A DNA stretch of 64,000 nucleotides, from positions 1-64,000 of the forward strand of contig NZ_JAIWIA010000025.1 in NCBI RefSeq assembly GCF_020176695.1, written 5' to 3'. Under the pieces are notes generated by a model that saw only the letters and a program-made list of their open reading frames with translations, was not told the DNA's origin and did no database searches. This stretch comes from Massilia sp. MS-15. GTDB lineage: Bacteria; Pseudomonadota; Gammaproteobacteria; Burkholderiales; Burkholderiaceae_D. The translations under genes were made by a program, and so were the position numbers. Positions 49,108 to 58,733 of the stretch are shown here, piece by piece (the first letter of the stretch is position 1; each line of letters begins with the position of its first letter).

Positions 49108-50166
49108 TCAGCTGACCAGCAGGGCGCGGCTGCGCGCGTCCTCGGCCGCCAGTAGCGGGGCGGCGGCAGGGGCGGCCTCGGCGGCACGCGCACGGACCCG
49201 GCCCTGCGCAAACAGGCTGTCGAGGAACTGGCGGGTGCCCGAGCGCGGGCCGAGCGCCGCATCAAGGTGGCGCTGCGCATCGGCCAGGTGGCGCGCCAGC
49301 TGGTGCTGGGTCTCCTCGAGGCCGAGCGTGGCCAGCAGGGTGGCCTTGCCGAGGTCCTTGTTGCTGTCCTTGCCGCTGGCCGTGCCGGTCAGGACGATGT
49401 CCTTGCCGGGCAGGTCGATCAGGTCGTCGCGGATCTGGAAGGCATGGCCGGCCGCCAGCGCGAAAGCGCGCAGCGATTGGGCCACGCGCTCGCCGGCATT
49501 GGCCACGATGGCGGCCATGTCGGCCGCCACGCCGAGCAGCACGCCGGTCTTGAGTTCGTTGGTGGTGGCGATGGCGTCCGGGCTGCGTGCGCCGCCGCGC
49601 AGGTCCTGGAACTGGCCGCGCACCAGGCCCTGGCTGCCCACCGTCTCGCTCATGCGCGCCACCAGGCGCGAGCGCGTCACGGGTGCGATGTCGGCGGCGC
49701 CGGCCAGCACGCCGAACGCGCGGCTGAGCAGGGCGACGGCGGCCAGGATGGCGACGTCTTGCCCGAACTGCACGTGGATGGTCGGCTGGCCGCGGCGCAG
49801 CTGGGCATCGTCCATGCAGGGCAGGTCGTCCAGCACCAGCGAGGCGGCGTGCACCATCTCGACCGCGCAGGCGACGTCCACCAGGCCTGGCGACGTGCAG
49901 CCAAGGTCGCGCGCCACCAGCATCACCAGCATCGGCCGCATGCGCTTTCCCGCGCCGAGCGCGCCAGCGCGCATGGCCGCGGCCAGCAGGTCCTTGCCGT
50001 CGCCGGAGTCGGCCAGCAGCGCCGCCATGCGCGCTTCGATCAGTGCACGCAGGTCGTCCAGGCCGCCGGCGCGCAAGGCGTCGTCGCGCGCCAGTTCGTA
50101 GCCATCCATTCCGACGCCGCGTGTCGGGTTGCGCGCTCTATCGAGCCGCCCTGCCATCGTTTTCAT
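49108..50166 (-). CDS. crtE: geranylgeranyl diphosphate synthase
   Basis: This 352-residue trans-prenyltransferase has the first Asp-rich motif DDLPCMDD and the second DDLID (QIRDDLIDLPGKD). The two-residue insert in the first motif is typical of bacterial enzymes. It supplies GGPP for phytoene. The ATG at 50166 has GGGGG about nine bases before it; 50157 and 50109 are alternatives. It is the promoter-proximal gene of crtEXYIB. Confidence 0.93.
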   Translation of the reverse strand: MKTMAGRLDRARNPTRGVGMDGYELARDDALRAGGLDDLRALIEARMAALLADSGDGKDLLAAAMRAGALGAGKRMRPMLVMLVARDLGCTSPGLVDVACAVEMVHAASLVLDDLPCMDDAQLRRGQPTIHVQFGQDVAILAAVALLSRAFGVLAGAADIAPVTRSRLVARMSETVGSQGLVRGQFQDLRGGARSPDAIATTNELKTGVLLGVAADMAAIVANAGERVAQSLRAFALAAGHAFQIRDDLIDLPGKDIVLTGTASGKDSNKDLGKATLLATLGLEETQHQLARHLADAQRHLDAALGPRSGTRQFLDSLFAQGRVRARAAEAAPAAAPLLAAEDARSRALLVS

Positions 50167-50234
50167 GCGCTGCCCCCATTGGTCGAAAGTTGAGAACAAG
50201 AATTGCCAGATTTGCCGACGATCATACCGGAAGC

Positions 50235-50263
50235 AATATTGAGTAATCGCCAATTTTTTTCAA
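50235..50263 (-). promoter_or_regulatory. candidate crtE promoter
   Basis: On the minus strand TTGAAA (plus 50258-50263) and AATATT (plus 50235-50240) are spaced by 17 bp, about 70 bases before crtE, in an AT-rich patch. Inferred from sequence only. Confidence 0.5.
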
Positions 50264-50433
50264 TCGTGCGCGCCATGGCGATCGACAGCCGCCCGCGCGC
50301 CGTCCTGCCGGCGCGGGAATCGGCCAAAGGCGGTATTAGACTTGATTATCTGACCATCTTCGCGTGTTGCACGCAGGCCAGCGGGACAAACCAGGGTCGC
50401 GTCTTGCGCGCCGCGGCTGCGCCCGGGCGCGAT

Positions 50434-51642
50434 TCAGCTTGTCGCTACTTCGCCGATCAGGTGGGCGGCCAGCGGCAGTGTGATGTCGATGCGGGTGCCG
50501 GCATGCTTGCCGCCTTCGCAGCCGATGGCGATCTCGCCGCCCATGCCCCAGACGCGCTCGCGCATGCCGACCAGCCCGAGCGATTCCTTTTTCTCCATGT
50601 CTTCGTTGCGGATGCCGCGGCCATCGTCGCTGATGCGCACCTGCAACTGGTCCCCGCTGCGCTCGAGGCTGAGCAGGACCCGGGTCGCGCCGGCGTGGCG
50701 CGCGATGTTGGTCAAGGCTTCCTGCACGATGCGGAAGATGGCAGTGCTGGCGGTATCGTCCAGGCGCAGACCGGCCTCGTCGGCCAGCAGGGTGCAGGCG
50801 ATGCCATGGCGCTCGGTGAATTCGTCGCGCAGGACCTGCAGCGCGAAATACAGGCCGCCCTCGTCGAGGGCGCGCGGACGCAGGTTGGTGGCGATGCGGC
50901 GCAGCGAGGTGATCGCGGTGAGCAGGTTGGTTTCCATGCCCGCGATCAGGCGCCGGCTCGGTTCGGGCAGGCGGTCGTTTCCCTGCAGCAGGGTGAGATC
51001 CATGCGCAGCGAGGCCAGCAGCTGGCCGAGGTCGTCGTGCAGCTCGCGCGCGATGTGGGTGCGTTCTTCTTCGCGGATGGTCTGCAGTGCGGCGGACAGC
51101 TGGCGCAGCTGGTCGTGCGAGCGCGACAGCTTCTGCTGCACCAGGTGGCGCTCGGAGACGTCGCGCAGGATCACGGTGCACAGCTGGCGTCCGCCGTGCT
51201 CGATGGTGGAGACCGAGCCTTCGATCGGGAACAGCTGGCCGTTGGCGCGGATGCCGGTGACGGCGTAGTCGGTGGCGCGCCGTCCAGCGCGGCTGCCGCC
51301 GGCCGGGAAGTAGTCGTAGGGCGAGCTGGCATTGGCCGCCCGCGCCTGGATGAAACGCGCCAGCGGGCTGCCCTGCATCGCCGCCACGCTGCTGGCGAAC
51401 ATGTTGGCCGCGGCCGGGTTGGCGAACAGGATCACGGCCTCTTCGTCGAGCGTCAGGATGGCATCGCTGGCGCTGTGGACGATGCGGCGGCCGTCGAATT
51501 CGCGCACCGGACGGTGCACGCTGCGCGCGGGCCGCAATGCGGCAGCGGCCGCTGCATGGCCGGCGCAATAGCCGCCCAGGAAGGAAAAGACGAGAACCGC
51601 CTTGCCGGATCTGTGCCGGCGCTGGCGTCGTTGTGGTGTCAT
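50434..51642 (-). CDS. PAS sensor histidine kinase, NarL/HisKA_3 type
   Basis: In 402 residues a hydrophobic N-terminal segment (about 15-36) precedes a PAS domain (about 52-165), then a HisKA_3 dimerisation helix with His202 (RELHDDLGQLLASL) and a HATPase domain (ISDDGRGI, GLVGMRERVWGMGG). Such kinases normally phosphorylate NarL/LuxR-type response regulators. None is adjacent; the nearest regulator, a LytTR type, belongs to its own kinase. It is therefore an orphan here. It lies upstream of crtE on the same strand with a 267-base gap. Confidence 0.92.
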   Translation of the reverse strand: MTPQRRQRRHRSGKAVLVFSFLGGYCAGHAAAAAALRPARSVHRPVREFDGRRIVHSASDAILTLDEEAVILFANPAAANMFASSVAAMQGSPLARFIQARAANASSPYDYFPAGGSRAGRRATDYAVTGIRANGQLFPIEGSVSTIEHGGRQLCTVILRDVSERHLVQQKLSRSHDQLRQLSAALQTIREEERTHIARELHDDLGQLLASLRMDLTLLQGNDRLPEPSRRLIAGMETNLLTAITSLRRIATNLRPRALDEGGLYFALQVLRDEFTERHGIACTLLADEAGLRLDDTASTAIFRIVQEALTNIARHAGATRVLLSLERSGDQLQVRISDDGRGIRNEDMEKKESLGLVGMRERVWGMGGEIAIGCEGGKHAGTRIDITLPLAAHLIGEVATS

Positions 51643-51829
51643 GCGGAAACGCTAGAAGCTGGCCCGTGGGCCGGGAACTCTACATTACGGCCTGGGGGCA
51701 GGAGCTGGCTTGAGGCGAGACAAGGAGCGGCCGGCGCCCGGGGGGGGCGCCGGTGTCGCAGCCTCAGGGAGTCGATGCGAAAGCGCAGACGGTGGTGGGC
51801 CAGCGGCGCAAGCGCCGCACACGCACTGC

Positions 51830-52603
51830 CTACATCTGCTTGAACAGGTGCAGGAAGCTGCGGCTCACTTCGAGCTTTTCCGGCCGGCCCTTGACCAGGA
51901 CCAGGTGACGGCCACGGATGTCGCGCGTCACGCCCTCGATGGCGTTGACGTTGACCAGGGTGGCGCGGTGGATCTGCCAGAACAGGGAAGGATCGAGTTC
52001 CTCGGCCAGGTCGCGCACCGGCTTGCGGATCAGGGCCTCGAAGCTGGCCGTCTGCACGCAGGTGTACTTTTCGTCGGAACGGAAGAACAGGATGTCTTCC
52101 ACCGGGATCATGCGCAGGTCCTGGCCGATGCTGGCCTGGATCCACTGCAGGTGCTTGTGCTTGGGCGCGGCGATCTTCTCGGCCAGTTGCGACAGCATGG
52201 CCTGCACGCTGTCGTTGACCTTCTCGGCCGGGCGTTCCAGGCGCGCCTTGAGGCGGTCCACGGTGACTTTCAGGCGCTCCGGTTCGGTGGGCTTGAGCAC
52301 GTAGTCGATCGCGCCGCGCTCGAAGGCTTCCACCGCGTACTGGTCGTAGGCGGTGACGAACACGATCTGGCTGCGTTCGCCGATGTCGCGCGCCGCTTCC
52401 ATCCCGGTCTTGCCCGGCATGCGGATGTCGAGGAAGGTCAGGTCGGGCTTGAGCTGCTCGACCAGTTCCACCGCTTCCTCGCCGTTCTTGGCTTCGCCGA
52501 GGATCTGCAGTTCCGGCCAGACTTCAGACAGGCGCAGGCGCAGCTGGTCGCGCATCAGTCTTTCGTCGTCGGCAATGATCGCGGTCGGTGCGGCGTTCGG
52601 CAT
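51830..52603 (-). CDS. LytTR-family response regulator
   Basis: The 257-residue protein has a receiver domain with phospho-acceptor Asp59 (FLDIRMPG), Thr in VTAYDQ and Lys in VLKP, followed by a LytTR DNA-binding domain (from about 150). AlgR/LytT-like regulators bind paired direct repeats. It follows its likely kinase gene by 79 bases on the same strand. Confidence 0.93.
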   Translation of the reverse strand: MPNAAPTAIIADDERLMRDQLRLRLSEVWPELQILGEAKNGEEAVELVEQLKPDLTFLDIRMPGKTGMEAARDIGERSQIVFVTAYDQYAVEAFERGAIDYVLKPTEPERLKVTVDRLKARLERPAEKVNDSVQAMLSQLAEKIAAPKHKHLQWIQASIGQDLRMIPVEDILFFRSDEKYTCVQTASFEALIRKPVRDLAEELDPSLFWQIHRATLVNVNAIEGVTRDIRGRHLVLVKGRPEKLEVSRSFLHLFKQM

Positions 52604-52682
52604 GGGCGTCTCGGTCAGGTTGAAAGGTGGATGACTTTAATAATTATTCAATGAAACTGCGCGGCAGGCAAGCTGCGGCGTT

Positions 52683-53975
52683 TCACTTCGACAGCTGGTA
52701 GGGCACCTCGATCATCGCGATCACCCCGCTCGGGCTATTGGCCGCGATGTGCAGCTGGCCGGCGTCGCCATGCAGCAGCTTGAGGCGGTCGCGGATGGTC
52801 TGCAGGCCCAGGCCGGTGCCGTCGCTGGGCACCACGCCGAAACCGACGCCGTCGTCGGTGACGGTCACGCGCAGCTTGTTGTCGGCCACGTCGGCATGGA
52901 TCTTCAGGGTGCCGCCTTCCGGCTTGCATTCGAGGCCGTGCTTGATCGCGTTCTCGACCATGGACTGCAGCATCATTGGCGGAAAGGCCGCGCTGCGCAG
53001 GCCGTCCGGCACTTCCATCACGACCGTCAGGCGTTCTTCCATGCGCATCTTGAGCAGGTTCAGGTAGGCCGTGACCATGTCCACTTCGCGCCCGAGGCCG
53101 GTGACGACGGCGTTGTCGCGCATCTGCGGCAGCACCGCGCGCAGGTACTGGATCAGGCTGCGCTGCATGGCCGAGGCGCGTGGCGGATCGACCTGGATCA
53201 GGTGCTCGACCGAGGCCAGGGTGTTGAACAGGAAGTGCGGTTCGACCTGCGCCTGCATCATCTGCATCTTCGTTTCCGACAGCTGGCGCTGCATCGCCTC
53301 GCGTTCGGCGGCCGCGTTCGCCATTTGCGATTGCGCTTCCGCGCGCTTCTTGCCGCCGACCAGGGCCTTGGTGCCGAACAGGGCGAGCACGAACAGCACC
53401 ACGAAGTTCATGAACCAGGTCGAGGCCTGCTTGTGGTAGCGCGAGACCTTCTGTTCGGCCGCGTCTTCGACCGCCGCTTCGATGGCATTCGACAATTCCT
53501 CGCCAATCTGCGGCGGCAGTTCGATGTGCACCGATTCGCCGTTGGCGCCGACGGCCGGCGTGCTGGATGGTGCCGGGGGCGCCGGGGGCACCGGTGCGGC
53601 CGGCGCATCCGGTGTGACCGGCGCATCGGGCGCGCCGTCGACGGGGGGCGGATCAGCCGGGACGGGACTGGGGACGGCAGCGCCGCGCGGGCGGTTGCGC
53701 GGATGGAAACGGATGCCGCTCTCGTCGATCAGGATCGCGGCCTCGCCGCGCCGGCCGGCCTCGCGCTCGGCGCGGCTGATCTCTTCCTCGGCGGGGCCGG
53801 AAAACAGCTCTTCCTGCAGGATCGCGCCGGCCATCAGGGTCAGGATGGCAAACAGGAAGAACTTCCACCACGACAGCTGGGTCACCCAGGTCGCCACGGC
53901 GTCGAAGCCGCGGTAAAGCCACGACAGGACGCTCGACAGAAAGTGGGGGCTGGTGTTCCTTGCTTGCATGGTCAT
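52683..53975 (-). CDS. LytS/YehU-type sensor histidine kinase
   Basis: In 430 residues, two TM helices (about 36-54 and 186-204) frame a periplasmic part with a long Pro/Ala-rich stretch (about 97-148). A coiled coil leads to the His_kinase domain with His247 (VEPHFLFNTLASVEHL) and a HATPase domain. It is the cognate kinase of the downstream LytTR regulator. The disordered Pro-rich periplasmic linker is unusual for this family and may be a spacer or interaction segment. Confidence 0.92.
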   Translation of the reverse strand: MTMQARNTSPHFLSSVLSWLYRGFDAVATWVTQLSWWKFFLFAILTLMAGAILQEELFSGPAEEEISRAEREAGRRGEAAILIDESGIRFHPRNRPRGAAVPSPVPADPPPVDGAPDAPVTPDAPAAPVPPAPPAPSSTPAVGANGESVHIELPPQIGEELSNAIEAAVEDAAEQKVSRYHKQASTWFMNFVVLFVLALFGTKALVGGKKRAEAQSQMANAAAEREAMQRQLSETKMQMMQAQVEPHFLFNTLASVEHLIQVDPPRASAMQRSLIQYLRAVLPQMRDNAVVTGLGREVDMVTAYLNLLKMRMEERLTVVMEVPDGLRSAAFPPMMLQSMVENAIKHGLECKPEGGTLKIHADVADNKLRVTVTDDGVGFGVVPSDGTGLGLQTIRDRLKLLHGDAGQLHIAANSPSGVIAMIEVPYQLSK

Positions 53976-54180
53976 TCGTTTCGCTCTCGGTGCAAGCGGC
54001 GAGTGTACCGCGCCGCTGCCTGTTCATGCCTGGAATACAAGATCCCAGGCAAAATGACTGTTGGGATGATGCAACTTTACCCCGTGCGCATCCCGGCCGC
54101 CAGTCGACTGCGACAGCCTGCACGATTGGAGGTATGGATTGCGTCCTGCCGGGCCGGGGTTGAACGCCAGGGCGTGCTGC

Positions 54181-56550
54181 CTAGGTGTGGTGGCGCTGGT
54201 CGAGCATCTGGCGCACCGCGTCGGGCGCGAGCGGTTCGCTGAACCATTGTCCCTGCAGCTGGTCGCAGCCGTGTGAGCGCAGGAAGTCCACCTGCGCCTC
54301 GGTCTCGACGGCTTCGCCGACTACCGCCAGGTCGAGATTGTGGCCGAGGTCGATCAGGGTCTTGGCCAGCGGATTGCCGCTGCCCTCGGCGGCGATCTCG
54401 TGCACCGCCGCCTTCGACAGCTTCACCTGGCGCACCGACAACTGGCGCAGGAAGGCAATGTCGGACATTCCCTTGCCAAACTCGTCGAGCGAGAGCGCCA
54501 CCCCGACCTCGCGCAGCTGCGTGGACAGCTCGCGGCCCAGCACCGGATTGCGGATCAGGTCGCCTTCGGGAATCTCGATTTCCAGGCTGCCCGGGGCCAG
54601 TCCGTGGCGCGCGATGCGCGCGGCAATGCCGGAAACGAAGCCATGCTGGCTGTATTCGCGGTGCGACACGTTGACTGATACCGGCAGGCCGGTATAGCCG
54701 AGCTGGCGCAGCTCGCGCAGGAAGGCGCAGGCCTGGTCCAGCACCCAGTTGCCGATGTCGATCATCTTGCCGGATTCCTCGGCCTCGGCCAGGAAGGCGG
54801 CCGGCAGCATGATCCCGTGGCGCGGGTGGCGCCAGCGCAGCAGGGCTTCGAAGCCGCGCACCTGGCCGCCGCGCGCATCCATGCGTGGCTGGAACAGCAG
54901 GAACAGCTCGTCGTGCTCGAGCGCGCTGCGGATGCCGTCGGCCAGGGCGGCGCGCTGCTCGCTGGCCCTGCGCATCTCGGCCGAATAGAAATGCACGCCG
55001 CCGCCATTGCCCTTGGCGTGGTACATCGCCATGTCGGCGCAGCGCACCAGCTCGGCTCCGACGGTGCCGTCCTGGGGGAAGACGGCCACCCCGAGGCTGG
55101 CGCCGACCGGGATCTCGTTGCCGCCAAAGGCCACCGGCATGACGAGCGCCTGGCGCAGGCGCTCGGCCATGCGCAGGGTGAAGCGCACCGAGGGCTGGTC
55201 GACCAGCACCAGCACGAACTCGTCGCCCGACATGCGCGCCACCGTGTCGCTGTCGCGCACCGCAGCCTGCAGGCGGCGCGCCACCACCTTGAGCACCACG
55301 TCGCCGGCCTCGTGGCCGAAGGTATCGTTGATCGCCTTGAAATTGTCGAGGTCGACCAGGATCACCGCCACCATCGCGCCGTGGCGCTGGGCCAGGTGCA
55401 CCGCGTGGTCGAGCCGGTCCCACAGCAGGTTGCGGTTGGCCAGGCCGGTCAGGGGGTCGTGGTTGACCTCGTGCTCGAGGTGCTCGGTGCGCTGCTTGAT
55501 CGCGGTCACGTCCTGCAGGATGCCGATAAAGTGGGTGACCTCGCCATGCTCGTCGCGCACCGGCGTGATGCGCAGGTCGTTCCAGAAGATCTCGCCGCTC
55601 TTGCGCATGTTGCGGAACACCACGCTGACCGGGCGCCGCTCGGCGATCGCCTGGCGTAACTGGCTGCGCTCGTGGGCGTCGAAACCGGGTGCGGCCATGA
55701 AGCGCGGATCGCGCCCGATCGCCTCGTCGGCCGCATAGCCCGCGATGTGCTCGAAGGCCGGGTTGACGTACTCGATGATATTGTCGCGCCCGCTGCAGCG
55801 GGTGATCACGATGCCGTTGCTGGCCGCGTGCAGCGCCCGCTCGCTCAGGCGCAGCTGGCGCTCCTTCTCGCGGCGCCGGCTGATGTCGATGCCCATGCCG
55901 AACAGGTAGTGGTCGCCGTTGCAGGCCACGCGCGCGCCGCCCAGCACGGTCGGGGTCTCGCGACCGCTGCGCGACACGCAGCTGATCTCCATCGACACCT
56001 CCGCGCCCTCGTCGAATACGCGGCGGATGTTCTCCAGCGCCTGCGCGCGCTCGTGCGGCTCGAGCAGGTCGGTGACCCGGGCCGCGGCCAGCTCGTCCGG
56101 CGTCATTTCGGTGAGGCGTTCGAGGTTGTGGTTCCAGACTAGCAGCCGGCCTTCGCGGTTGAGCGCATAGAAGGTGCCGGGCAGCAGGTCCACCACCTCG
56201 GCCAGCGGGGTGTTACCGATGCGTTCGGCTTCGGACAGCGAATCGGCGGGAGCGATGGCGATGCTGGCGCTCCAGCCCTGCGGTGCGCCACCGGTGCCGT
56301 ACTGGCGCAGCAGGCTGAGGGTGGCGGCGGCTTCATGCCCACCGGCAAAGCGCATCTGCAGCCGTCCGCCGCCAGCGGCGGCCAGGACGGGCCAGCGGGC
56401 CTCGCCGGCCACCAGCTCGGTCAGGAGGTGCCCCGGCGCGCTCTCCGGTGTCCAGCCGAACAGGTCGGCGCAGGCGGGATTCCAGGTCACGACCTTGCCC
56501 TCGTCATCGGTCAGGAAGCACACCTGCGCGGACGGTTCGATGGTGGACAT
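54181..56550 (-). CDS. PAS-GGDEF-EAL protein with variant catalytic motifs
   Basis: The 789 residues hold several PAS modules, a GGDEF domain and an EAL domain. The cyclase motif is SGDEF (441-445), with an inhibitory-site RDSD before it. In the EAL domain Glu568 (FEALLRW) is present. The metal-binding loop, however, reads LDEFGKG (Asp689, Glu690) instead of DDFGTG, and the following KLSK replaces KIDR. Phosphodiesterase activity may thus be reduced, with the domain acting as a c-di-GMP sensor. It is cytosolic and stands alone. Confidence 0.92.
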   Translation of the reverse strand: MSTIEPSAQVCFLTDDEGKVVTWNPACADLFGWTPESAPGHLLTELVAGEARWPVLAAAGGGRLQMRFAGGHEAAATLSLLRQYGTGGAPQGWSASIAIAPADSLSEAERIGNTPLAEVVDLLPGTFYALNREGRLLVWNHNLERLTEMTPDELAAARVTDLLEPHERAQALENIRRVFDEGAEVSMEISCVSRSGRETPTVLGGARVACNGDHYLFGMGIDISRRREKERQLRLSERALHAASNGIVITRCSGRDNIIEYVNPAFEHIAGYAADEAIGRDPRFMAAPGFDAHERSQLRQAIAERRPVSVVFRNMRKSGEIFWNDLRITPVRDEHGEVTHFIGILQDVTAIKQRTEHLEHEVNHDPLTGLANRNLLWDRLDHAVHLAQRHGAMVAVILVDLDNFKAINDTFGHEAGDVVLKVVARRLQAAVRDSDTVARMSGDEFVLVLVDQPSVRFTLRMAERLRQALVMPVAFGGNEIPVGASLGVAVFPQDGTVGAELVRCADMAMYHAKGNGGGVHFYSAEMRRASEQRAALADGIRSALEHDELFLLFQPRMDARGGQVRGFEALLRWRHPRHGIMLPAAFLAEAEESGKMIDIGNWVLDQACAFLRELRQLGYTGLPVSVNVSHREYSQHGFVSGIAARIARHGLAPGSLEIEIPEGDLIRNPVLGRELSTQLREVGVALSLDEFGKGMSDIAFLRQLSVRQVKLSKAAVHEIAAEGSGNPLAKTLIDLGHNLDLAVVGEAVETEAQVDFLRSHGCDQLQGQWFSEPLAPDAVRQMLDQRHHT

Positions 56551-56635
56551 GCCGGCACCCTTCGCGAAAAAAAGCGCTCGTCGAGATTCGTCGGGCTTTT
56601 AGCTTACACGGGTTCGGCGGCGGCAGGCGCAGCAC

Positions 56636-56659
56636 AAAAAAGCCACGGCGAACCGTGGC
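56636..56659 (-). terminator. intrinsic terminator after the NMO-family gene
   Basis: Stem GCCACGG/CCGTGGC with a four-base loop is followed on the minus strand by six T residues, about 33 bases past the stop codon. Confidence 0.9.
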
Positions 56660-56691
56660 TTCGGGGATACGGAACAGTTACTGCCCGCGCC

Positions 56692-57960
56692 TCAGGCGGC
56701 GGCGGTTTCCTGCTTCGGCGGCAGCGCGATCGCGTTGTCCACGCTGAACTGGTAGTCCTCGAACACATGCTGGGCCGACAGGATCTGGTAGCTGCCGTCG
56801 GCCAGGCGGTGGGTGGTGTCCTTCAGGCGGTAGGTGGTGTGGCCGCAGGTCCAGCAGTTGAAGTTGCGCATGTGGGTGCACAGGCAGGTCTTGTCGAACA
56901 CGGCGATGTTCTTGCCGTCCGGGCTGGCCTGCACTTCGCGGTTGTACGAGTTGATGTAGGCGCAGTTGCCGGTCGCGTCCAGCAGGTAGCCATAGGACTC
57001 GCAGCCCGGGCGGATGCCGGAACCGATCGCCGGCGTGCTTTTCAGCATGCGCATCGGGTAGCCGGTGGGCGAGACGCCGTTGACGATGATGTCTTCCTCG
57101 CTGGCGCGGAAGTATTCCTGCTTGACGTGGTCCGGCATGCCGCACTCGTGGGTGACGGTGAAGCGGGTCGCCACCTGCACGCCGCCGGCGCCTTTTTCCA
57201 GGAAGCCGACCGCGTCCGAACCGGTGAAGATGCCGCCTGCGGCGATCACCGGAATGTCCAGCCCCTGCGCACGCATGAAGCCATGGATCTCGTCCATGAT
57301 GGTGTGCAGGTCGTACTGCTTCCAGTCGTCGATGCCGAAGCCCAGGTGGCCGCCGGCCAGCGGGCCTTCGACGATGATGTAGTCGGGCAGGCGGTCCAGG
57401 CGTGAGACTTTCTTGAGGAACAGCTGCAGCGCGCGCACCGAGGACACGATGATGCCCAGCTTGGTATCGCGGAAGCGCGGGTGGTCCTTGATCAGCTCGA
57501 AGGAACCGAGGTGCAGGCCGGCCGACATCGTGATGCCGTCGATGCCGGCGTCCATCGCGGCCGACAGGCGGACGCGCAGGGTTTCCTTGGGCGCGTTCAT
57601 GGTCAGCTTTTCCATGCAGTTCACGAAGATCAGGCCGTCGCCTTTCTTCGCATCCATGGTCGAGCCCACGTGCAGGCGGGTCGCTTCGGCCAGGCGGTCG
57701 AGGTCGAACTGGACCACCGCCTTGTTCATGTTGTTGATGTTGAACTTGTAGAGCTTGGTCTTGTCCTTGACGAAGGTGGTATCGAACTTGCGGTCCGATA
57801 CGTCCTGCACCATGGCGTCGGAGATATGGCCGATGCCGCCAAGGCGCGCCGCCTCGAGCGCCAGTTCCGAGGTCGAGATGTCCACGCCCATCCCGCCGAT
57901 CATGATCGGCACGTATTCCTTGTTGCCCAGCTTCAGGCGGAAATCATCAACACGTTTCAT
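56692..57960 (-). CDS. nitronate monooxygenase-family flavoprotein with Cys-rich C-terminus
   Basis: The 422 residues form an FMN TIM barrel of the NMO/2-nitropropane dioxygenase family, with the GGHLG motif (203-207, His205) and AAGGIFTGSDA. Beyond the barrel the C-terminus has Cys359, Cys361, Cys369 and Cys372 (TCLCTHMRNFNCWTCGH), plus Cys320 and Cys333, a likely metal or Fe-S site not typical of plain NMO enzymes. The substrate is unknown. It has its own terminator. Confidence 0.85.
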   Translation of the reverse strand: MKRVDDFRLKLGNKEYVPIMIGGMGVDISTSELALEAARLGGIGHISDAMVQDVSDRKFDTTFVKDKTKLYKFNINNMNKAVVQFDLDRLAEATRLHVGSTMDAKKGDGLIFVNCMEKLTMNAPKETLRVRLSAAMDAGIDGITMSAGLHLGSFELIKDHPRFRDTKLGIIVSSVRALQLFLKKVSRLDRLPDYIIVEGPLAGGHLGFGIDDWKQYDLHTIMDEIHGFMRAQGLDIPVIAAGGIFTGSDAVGFLEKGAGGVQVATRFTVTHECGMPDHVKQEYFRASEEDIIVNGVSPTGYPMRMLKSTPAIGSGIRPGCESYGYLLDATGNCAYINSYNREVQASPDGKNIAVFDKTCLCTHMRNFNCWTCGHTTYRLKDTTHRLADGSYQILSAQHVFEDYQFSVDNAIALPPKQETAAA

Positions 57961-58092
57961 TGCAATCCTTAAACCGCGATAGTTCCCTACGCGTACAAAT
58001 GCACTGACAGGCCGTAGTGCACGGCCGTCATTCTACTCCCAGGCGCGGCCACTGCCACGCCACATTCGGTCATGGCGCGCCAGGCGCTCCTG

Positions 58093-58578
58093 TCAGTCCC
58101 GGAAATTGTTGAAGGCGAGCGGCAGGTCCTGGATGTCCTTGCGCAGCAGGCCCATGGCGGCCTGCAGGTCGTCGCGCTTGGCGCCGGTCACGCGCACGGA
58201 TTCGCCCTGGATGCTGGCCTGGACCTTCATCTTGCTTTCCTTGATGGCCTTGGTGATCTTCTTGGCGTCCTCGGTCTCGATGCCGTTGCGCACCTTGATC
58301 ACCTGCTTGACCTTGTCGCCGCCGATCTTTTCCACCTTGCCTTCGTCGAGGAAGCGCACGTCGACCTTGCGCTTCGCCATTTTGTTGATGAGCACGTCCT
58401 TGACCTGGCCGAGCTGGAAGTCGGAATCGGCAAACAGGGTCAGTTCCTTGTCCTTTTGCTCGACGTTGGCGGAGCTGCCCTTGAAGTCGAAGCGGGTGGT
58501 GATTTCCTTGTTCGATTGCTCAACGGCATTCTTGACTTCGACCATGTCTGCTTCGCAGACGACATCAAACGATGGCAT
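58093..58578 (-). CDS. yajQ: YajQ family nucleotide-binding protein
   Basis: This 161-residue protein matches YajQ over its full length ([48 protein letters not shown]). Members bind nucleotides, and XC_3703-type relatives bind c-di-GMP and bind a partner transcription factor. With two GGDEF-EAL proteins in the window such signalling is plausible. It is divergent from murB, 155 bases away. Confidence 0.94.
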   Translation of the reverse strand: MPSFDVVCEADMVEVKNAVEQSNKEITTRFDFKGSSANVEQKDKELTLFADSDFQLGQVKDVLINKMAKRKVDVRFLDEGKVEKIGGDKVKQVIKVRNGIETEDAKKITKAIKESKMKVQASIQGESVRVTGAKRDDLQAAMGLLRKDIQDLPLAFNNFRD

Positions 58579-58733
58579 GGCTATTTCCTTTTTCTGCTAA
58601 TGCTAAATAGATGAATTCCTCTATTTTAACGGACAACGCCCTTGCCGGGATATCCGATTTGCCGGAAAGGCAAGCTGCCGCCCGGGCCCGGGGTCGGGCC
58701 TGTTACTATATCGGCCAACAACCCCTTCACGCC

